Shown here in pieces: positions 58,530 to 64,000 of a DNA stretch of 64,000 bases. Each line of letters starts with the position of its first letter. Position 1 is the first letter of the stretch. The notes beneath the pieces were generated by a model. It made no database searches. It had not been told where the DNA came from and saw nothing but the letters and a program-made list of their open reading frames with translations. The stretch is from Leuctra nigra (Eukaryota > Arthropoda > Insecta > Plecoptera > Leuctridae), in contig OW203767.1 of NCBI GenBank assembly GCA_934045905.1, forward strand, positions 11,349,073 to 11,413,072, given 5' to 3'. The position numbers and the translations under genes are program-made.

Positions 58530-59009
58530 TAATCAGTGGCGTGCGGTGTGTGTGTTTCAGGTGCGGAACGCCACTGCTGTATTCATCATCAACCTGAGCG
58601 TGTCCGACACTAATCAGTGGCGTGCGGTGTGTGTGTTCCAGGTGCGGAACGCCACTGCTGTGTTCATCATCATCCTGAGCGTGTCCGACACTAATCAGTG
58701 GCGTGCGGTGTGTGTTCCAGGTGCGGAACGCCACTGCTGTATTCATCATCAACCTGAGCGTGTCCGACACTGATCAGTGGCGTGCGGTGTGTGTGTTCCA
58801 GGTGCGGAACGCCACTGCTGTGTTCATCATCAACCTGAGCGTGTCCGACACTAATCAGTGGCGTGCGGTGTGTGTGTTCCAGGTGCGGAACGCCACTGCT
58901 GTATTCATCATCAACCTGAGCGTGTCCGACACTAATCAGTGGCGTGCGGTGTGTGTTCCAGGTGCGGAACGCCACTGCTGTGTTCATCATCAACCTGAGC
59001 GTGTCCGAC
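58530..59009 (+). repeat. Six-fold tandem duplication of the exon 2 3' splice site
   Basis: Each unit carries ~30 intronic bases (TAATCAGTGGCGTGCGG, GTGTG repeats, TTCCAG) and ~48 exonic bases (GTGCGGAACGCCACTGCTG onward to GTCCGAC). The first exonic base falls at 58561, 58642, 58721, 58802, 58883 and 58962 (spacing 81, 79, 81, 81, 79), i.e. a 241-bp trimer present twice. Each junction creates CACTAATC, which contains the insect branch-point consensus CTAAT. CAGTGGCGT and ACGCCACTG flank every CAG and are perfectly complementary. Only the sixth acceptor keeps the receptor frame. The apparent frames at 58465-59209 and 58516-59029 (-) are by-products. Confidence 0.93.
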
Positions 59010-59200
59010 CTGATGTTCTGTTGCTTCAACCTGCCACTGGCGGCGTCAGTGTTCTACCACCGCGCATGGCTACACGGGAACTTCCTCTGCCAGATGTTCC
59101 CTCTCATGCGGTACGGCCTCCTTGCCGTGTCCCTCTTCACGGTCCTCTCGATCACGATCAACCGATACGTCATGATCGGACATCCGCGCATCTATCCCAA
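58962..59200 (+). CDS. moody: moody GPCR, coding exon 2 (TM2, TM3, NRY)
   Basis: Encodes residues 56-134 plus two bases of codon 135. It starts VRNATAVF directly after the sixth CAG, in phase 0 with exon 1. TM2 holds NLSVSD, with the conserved acidic residue at D71. The first extracellular loop ends with C98, the usual disulfide partner at the top of TM3. TM3 ends in NRY (122-124) in place of the classic DRY, as is usual in this receptor group. The segment from NRY to HPRIYP is intracellular loop 2. The donor is GTAAGT at 59201. The string FCCFNLPLAAS and RYGLLAVSLFTVL are the strongest Moody-like signatures. The first 48 bases are also the repeated portion of the upstream array. Confidence 0.9.
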
Positions 59201-59639
59201 GTAAGTTGACGACGAGATCTTTCGAACTTAGGTCGACCTACCCATGCCCTCCCAGCCTCCCCTCTTGAGACGCATGTTTCCCCGAAATGGGTCCCACCGG
59301 CCCGAACCCTCCCACTCCCCAGTCCGTCCCCATTCCGGTCTGGCCTTCCCACCAGTCCTGGACTCCCCCGGACCAGGCCCCTTTGATCGACCCCCCCCCC
59401 TCTATAATCTCCATTTATGATTTAAATGTCACTTTCTTGATATTACATCACGACCACGAAATTTTTTAAGGTTTTATTATTTATCAAGTTCAGAACATCA
59501 GATTGCCGTCTACGATTATAAGCCATCTTAGATGTACGGTAGCGGAAATAAGAACAGAAAAAATTGCAATGTTATGTTACTGTAATTCGCAGTAAGGTAT
59601 ACTATCCTAATACAAATTGTTTTTGGAAATTCAGCCTTA

Positions 59640-60469
59640 TACCGGGTGGCGCAAAAAAAAATACCCGTGATTGAGAGGTCACTATATCGAAACGATTATA
59701 GATAGGATTCTGAAATTTGAAAACATATTAGGAAACATACTAAAATTTAATATGTGCAAGTTTCAAAATCATTACTATTGTAGGAAAAAAGTTACAGCTG
59801 TTCAAATTTGGTTGTCAAAAACTTGATTAAACAGAGCTCAAATAGCGCGCGTCGAGAAAACTTCCAATGGCCGGGACGCTGTTTCTTCAAAACTACTTAC
59901 GATATCAAGCTGAAAATTTCAAATTATATTGAAGATATATTAAGATCGATTGTGTTAAAATTTCAGTCAATTTGAATAAATGGATCGATAATTATGGAAT
60001 CTTGAAGTTTAGCGTAAAATCAGAAAATGAAGATTATTTCTCAACTTTTATTACACACGTTATAAAAGTGATTCTTTTCCCACTATTCTGTTTTCAAGCT
60101 CAACTTCAAGATTCCATATGTTTCGTTCTATTCATTCAAATCGATTGAAATTTTTACACAATCGATCTTAATCTATTTTGAATAAAATTAGAATTTTTCA
60201 GCTTGATATCGTACGTAGTTTTGAAGAAACAGCGTCCAGGCCATTGAAAGTTTTCCCCTCGCGCGCTATTTGAGCTCCGTTTAATCAATTTTTTGACAAC
60301 CAAATTTGAACAGCTGTAACTTTTTTCCTACAATAGAAATGTTTTTGAAACTTGCACATATTAAATTTTGGTATGTTTTCTAATATGTGTACAAATTTCA
60401 GAATCCTATCTATAATAGTTTCGATATAGTGACCTCTCAATCAGGGGGATTTTTTTGCGCCACCCGGTA
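59640..60469. mobile_element. TA-flanked foldback element, 830 bp
   Basis: Ends TACCGGGTGGCGCAAAAAAA and TTTTTTTGCGCCACCCGGTA, flanked by TA at 59638-59639 and 60470-60471. Arms of about 380 bp are imperfect inverted copies, with shared words GATTGAGAGGTCACTATATC, AGCTGTTCAAATTTGGTTG and ACGCTGTTTCTTCAAAACTA. A TA duplication and TIR structure suggest a Tc1/mariner-related non-autonomous element; class assignment is inference. It lies 440 bases downstream of exon 2. Confidence 0.85.
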
Positions 60470-60471
60470 TA

Positions 60472-62482
60472 GCTGTATTTGCTTATTGGGCGATTTACTT
60501 CTTTCCGAAGGTGTCAGTGTAAGGATTTTGCAACAGGTTGACTTTGAATTTGGTCTTTATATTTGCGGAAAGTCTGCAAAAATATAAATAATAATTAAGA
60601 GCATACGTTTGTAACAATACAAAATTAATTGACTGATAAATTGGCTGTGATTTATATGAATAAACAAATATATATCGTAATTTATGACTGAGTTCAAAGA
60701 GAATAGAATTAAAATACATGAAATCACTTGATGATAAATATCAAAGCTAATTTTTTGCCATCTTTGGAATGCCCTATTAATAAAGCAACTATCAAAAGTA
60801 GAGCTTACTTTTTTTTATGACATTTTCATCTAAGTGAAGTCTTTGAGATGTATACTTTGATGCCTTGTAGCTTCAGACGTTCCTATAAGTAGTCTGTAAG
60901 GAGAAGAACGCGGCAGAAATACAAGATTAAAACAAACAAACGCGTTTGTGTTCCACTCTCTTTCCCCATCACATGGGGTTTGATACGGATATTGGACCTT
61001 CGTATTGGACGAGCGAGGGAGTCTAACGTGACGGCGAATCATACTCCATTGTAATGGCGTGCGAAGAAAACTCCAATAATACTCGGAAAGAAAAACATGG
61101 GGGAGCTTTCATTTAGCAGGCGTAGTTTGTTTACCTTACTAAGATCTTTGATATAAAAGAGATGTGTATCAGATATTCAGCCAAGGTGGTGAACACTGTA
61201 TAATGATCTTTCTATTACTTCTCAAATTCGTTTTACATTTATAATGAAATGAGATTTGTAAATCAGGTATGAAAAAAAAAATAAGATCTAAGATCTTATA
61301 TCTAAACCTAAGATCTTAGATTACTAAGATCTTTGGTTCAATTGTGACACCCTGTAATGTTGACTATATTTTGTTGACGTCATTCAAATGGCAATTAATG
61401 AGATTGATTACATGATTCCAAAAGTGTACAATTCAGAAAATCGAGATAATGGACCTTCTACCACTGAGGTTGCTGTAAAATGTTCAATTTCAATACCAAC
61501 TATACTAACTAATTAGCTTATTATTGCTTCTAATTTGAATGATCTACATGATATTGAAAAGTAGTTCTATACGTATTCATCCCTCGAAATCGAGCTTTTA
61601 TATATATTATGTTCCTCTTTCTCAAGGTACCTACAGATATTACACAATATATTTTTCTATAACCAATTATATAGGATACATGTTGCACAAGCTTCAATAC
61701 AAGAATTGTAAGATAAAATGAATTCATAATACAATAGAAAGTATGATTTTAGATTCGCAATTTTGTGCGCACTTCACAATTTCAATGTATGAATTCTAAC
61801 GTCAGCAGACGTAGCTCGTTTCATTTTTATTTTTACATTGTTTGATGTCTGAGAATAGAATCGTCTCCGTTTTCCGGTAGCAGAAAAATCTCAGTTTCAC
61901 ATTTTCCAGGACAGTTTCACATGAGGCAAACTCCACGGGGATCTTATTAATTATCGCTCCTTCTTGTCGGATAAAAACCACATGGAATTAATATTTAACA
62001 AATCACTTATTAGCTCCACTGGGAATGCGGAATGCTCAGGTGAAGACATTTTCCATTTCCAGCTCGGCGCAATTGATAAAATATTCTCATAAAATGTGAC
62101 TGCGAAAAGCAAAAAAATGGTCGCTAATCCTGAAATGTAATATCTATGTAGTTAATAAGGAATTTAATATTATAAGAGAAATTGTCAGTACTGGCACAAA
62201 TATCAGGAAATTAAATCTTATTTTATTACGCTTCACAGCTATATAACATAAAAGACAGCTCTCAAAAGCGGAAATGCTGTGGTGAATGCTTTGTGCAACC
62301 GATCTTTTCTTCCTATAGCAATATAAATTCGTTTGAATTTAGTACAATATGTTCGGAGACTCCTTAGTTCGGTTATATTATAAATTACAATTTTAAAATT
62401 AATTTATATGTCACTGTTAATTATTAAAAACTAAAAGTTAAAACAAATAAAAGACCGGATTTTAATTTTGAAAATTATATAT
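60472..62482. other. Intron 2 stretch, no gene seen
   Basis: AT-rich. Repeated AAGATCTTA palindromes occur at 61285-61335. The segment 61900-62110 has clustered transcription-factor-like words (AACCACA, TTAATTAT, ATAAAA) and lower AT than its surroundings, so an enhancer is possible but unproved. Confidence 0.4.
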
Positions 62483-62735
62483 GGTGACAGTAGTAGGTAG
62501 TTCAGTTACGAAATAAATGTTTTAAAGAAAATTATCTGTATTTCTTTATCTAAAGAAAATTATAAAGGTTGACAGCAGGAGGTAGTTCGGCTACAAACTA
62601 ATACGTTTTAAATAAAAACATCGGTATTTGAATATTACAATTATTGGTGACAGCAGTAGGTAGTTCAGTTACAAACTACTTCGTTAGAAAATTATAAATT
62701 TACAAATGGTGGCAATAGTAGGTAGTTCAGTTACG
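62483..62735 (+). repeat. Four irregular repeats of CAGTAGGTAGTTCAGTTAC
   Basis: The unit GGTGACAG-AGTAGGTAGTTC starts at 62483, 62567, 62647 and 62708 with variable AT-rich spacers (periods 84, 80, 61). It ends about 110 bases before the exon 3 acceptor. Origin unknown. Confidence 0.8.
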
Positions 62736-62848
62736 ATTTTTTTTCAGTTTGAATATTACACATGTGGTAGGAAGATAGTTGAATATTGAACATCATTTTG
62801 AAATTATTAACTGATAAACGAAAATGTTGATAAATACGTGTGTGTCAG

Positions 62849-63143
62849 GTTGTACAGCCGCCGCCACCTGGGACTGATGGTGGCCTGCACCTGGGTGTTC
62901 GGTTTCGGCGCGCTGGGCGCCACCTGGCTCGGCCGCTGGGGACGTTTCGGTCTGGACAGGGAGATCGGCTCGTGCTCGATCCTGCCCGACGAGGAGGGAC
63001 ACTCGCCCAAGGTGTTCCTCTTCATCACCGCCTTCGTGATCCCCTGTCTCGCCATCGTGCTGTGTTACGCCAGGATCTTCTACATCGTCCGACAGACGGC
63101 GCTCAAATCCCGCGCCAACACCAGGACCAACACGGCGGCTAAG
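62849..63143 (+). CDS. moody: moody GPCR, coding exon 3 (TM4, ECL2, TM5)
   Basis: Completes lysine 135 and encodes residues 136-233. TM4 is about 143-164 (LGLMVACTWVFGFGAL). The second extracellular loop has the diagnostic SCSILPD with C177 as disulfide partner of C98. TM5 is about 190-215, with P200 and Y208 at the expected conserved positions, followed by ARIFYIVRQTALKSR at the start of loop 3. The acceptor is GTGTGTCAG at 62848. The donor after AAG is GTGATT (63144), which is weak compared with the other two, but it preserves phase 0 with exon 4. The alternative frames at 62793-63055 (-) and 62840-63142 (+) are shadows. The exon is strongly GC-rich against its AT-rich introns. Confidence 0.9.
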
Positions 63144-63775
63144 GTGATTAACGATCTGAACAAGCTACACACAAACTGAATGGCATGATGACACCACAGT
63201 GATTTTCCAGACTTCATTTACTTTGTAGCGAACACATGCATAGAATTATGAAACTTAAAATAAATGTTATTAGCTCATTATTGTATTGGGTGTCAACTAA
63301 ATTTTCAGAGAGTCAAGTTCGATCATTTTCCTATAGTTTAATTTCGGCGTTAAAAAATTTACTTACCTATATATTTCTGATTTTCGTAACTATTATTACC
63401 TCCATACAACTCGATGAGAATATTAATTTACTTAATCTTAAAATTAGGAATAAAATTACACTAAGGACAAAATATTGAGTTGTATTGATTAAATAGATAG
63501 ATATATATCTTCTATAAATCATTTACAGCACTAGTCAATCAATAAAAATGTCCCAATGAAATCTACTTATTTTGGTAAACATTTTATTAAAACAACTTAT
63601 TGGTACCTATATTTAAAAAAGATTGGAAGATAAAAGTTGAAAAATGCATTCTTTACACAAGAAACTGAGCATTTGGGGTCAATAATAGCCCTATTCTGTC
63701 GTGGTAGAGCTAGAGATTAGAGAATTAGTAGATAAATATGTCCCTCTGCTTGATGAATGAGAGTGGTGTCTTCAG
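63144..63775 (+). other. moody intron 3 (632 bp)
   Basis: GT donor (GTGATT), acceptor GTGTCTTCAG at 63775. AT-rich. An 80-codon frame at 63236-63478 is composition-driven and has no similarity. Nothing else is seen. Confidence 0.8.
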
Positions 63776-64000
63776 GCCGCAAGCGCATCACGAGCCCGCG
63801 GCAAGTTCCATCGCTCCGACGACTCCGCTCTGGGATCCACCAGCTGCAGCACCTCCGCTGCAACGCTGGACACCAGCCTCAACAACAACCGTCACCTGCC
63901 GGGCCACATGGACCACGGCCTGCATCTCACCGTGCCGGTGACGGTGTGCGAGCCGTCCTCGTCCTCCGGCGTCGCCGAGCTCGACGATGACGCATGCTCG
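63776..64000 (+). CDS. moody: moody GPCR, coding exon 4 (start of intracellular loop 3, partial)
   Basis: The exon begins GCC GCA AGC after TTCAG and is open in that frame for 75 codons to the window edge. It encodes residues 234-308: ARGKFHRSDDSALGS, then Ser/Thr-rich and Asn-rich sequence, then LTVPVTVCEPSSSS and an acidic DDD stretch. This is a long, low-complexity third intracellular loop. It lacks a start codon and runs off the window, and the frames that begin with ATG nearby (63738, 63757) are the wrong ones. TM6, TM7 and the C-terminal tail must lie downstream. Phase 0 matches exon 3. GC content is high as in exons 2 and 3. Confidence 0.82.

Larger units (their letters stand above)
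12512..58961 (+). other. moody intron 1 (~46.4 kb)
   Basis: Bounded by GTGAGT at 12512 and the last of six CAG acceptors at 58961. It separates the codons for CKK and VRN at phase 0. It contains mobile elements, simple repeats and one assembly gap but no convincing separate gene, so the window is essentially a single-gene locus. The exact upstream splice choice at the exon 2 end is uncertain because of the acceptor array. Confidence 0.8.
59201..62848 (+). other. moody intron 2 (3648 bp)
   Basis: GTAAGT donor, CAG acceptor (GTGTGTCAG). It splits a lysine codon as AA|G. It contains the foldback element 59640-60469 and the CAGTAGGTAGTTCAG repeats at 62483-62735. No other gene is seen. A GC-richer patch follows exon 2 (59210-59400) and ends in a poly-C run. 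Confidence 0.85.

Noticed and set aside
58465..59029. Frames on both strands with repeated peptides around exon 2
   Set aside because: The plus frame mixes intron and exon of the duplicated acceptor cassettes; the minus frame is its complement. Only the exon part from 58962 is coding.
62793..63055. Minus-strand frames rich in Pro/Ala/Glu
   Set aside because: Antisense of the GC-rich moody exon 3; the plus frame has strong GPCR similarity.
63738..63990. ATG-initiated frames near the right edge
   Set aside because: They are the two wrong frames of exon 4. The frame from 63776 follows a good acceptor, matches phase 0 and runs open to the window end.

Overview
The window is animal nuclear DNA, AT-rich and crowded with transposons, and it carries one recognisable protein-coding gene. 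That gene is a rhodopsin-family GPCR whose sequence matches the arthropod receptor Moody. Moody is a glial receptor that organises septate junctions at the blood-brain barrier in Drosophila. The gene family, the TTAGG-type telomeric motif, the tRNA-derived SINEs and the repeat-bloated introns point to an insect. A large-genome hemipteran is plausible, but the species call is inference.

Layout. 1-12309 is 5' flank or a 5' UTR intron. It holds tRNA-derived SINEs (including a perfect 77-bp inverted duplication), fragments of several dispersed repeats, a terminal-inverted-repeat element at 7392-7852, and a 19-bp minisatellite at about 10801-11325. Coding exon 1 (12347-12511) encodes the N-terminus and TM1. 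Intron 1 (12512-58961, about 46 kb) contains no other convincing gene. It holds two hAT-like MITEs with clear 8-bp target duplications, a 200-bp assembly gap at 19001-19200, a compound 4.5-kb foldback element at 26097-30576, a LINE reverse-transcriptase tail fragment on the minus strand at 48906-49283, several SINEs and more foldback MITEs. Exon 2 (58962-59200) covers TM2, TM3 and the NRY motif. Intron 2 (59201-62848) contains an 830-bp TA-flanked foldback element. Exon 3 (62849-63143) encodes TM4-TM5. Intron 3 is 632 bp. Exon 4 (63776-64000) is the start of intracellular loop 3 and runs off the window in an open frame. The four exons join in phases 0, 2 and 0 to give 308 codons; TM6, TM7 and the C-tail lie beyond the right edge.

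The most unusual signal is at exon 2. The last ~30 bases of intron 1 plus the first ~48 bases of exon 2 are tandemly repeated six times (58530-59009, spacing 81/79/81/81/79, i.e. a 241-bp trimer present twice). This makes six near-identical 3' splice sites, and only the last keeps the receptor frame. Every splice site sits in the loop of a 9-bp perfect inverted repeat, and stems of neighbouring units can also pair with each other, so the array is potentially bistable at the RNA level. The second notable region is 26097-30576, a long palindromic element whose arms repeat a CRE/ETS composite motif (CCGGAAGTGACGTCA) next to ATGGCGGC, including a five-unit 118-bp array.
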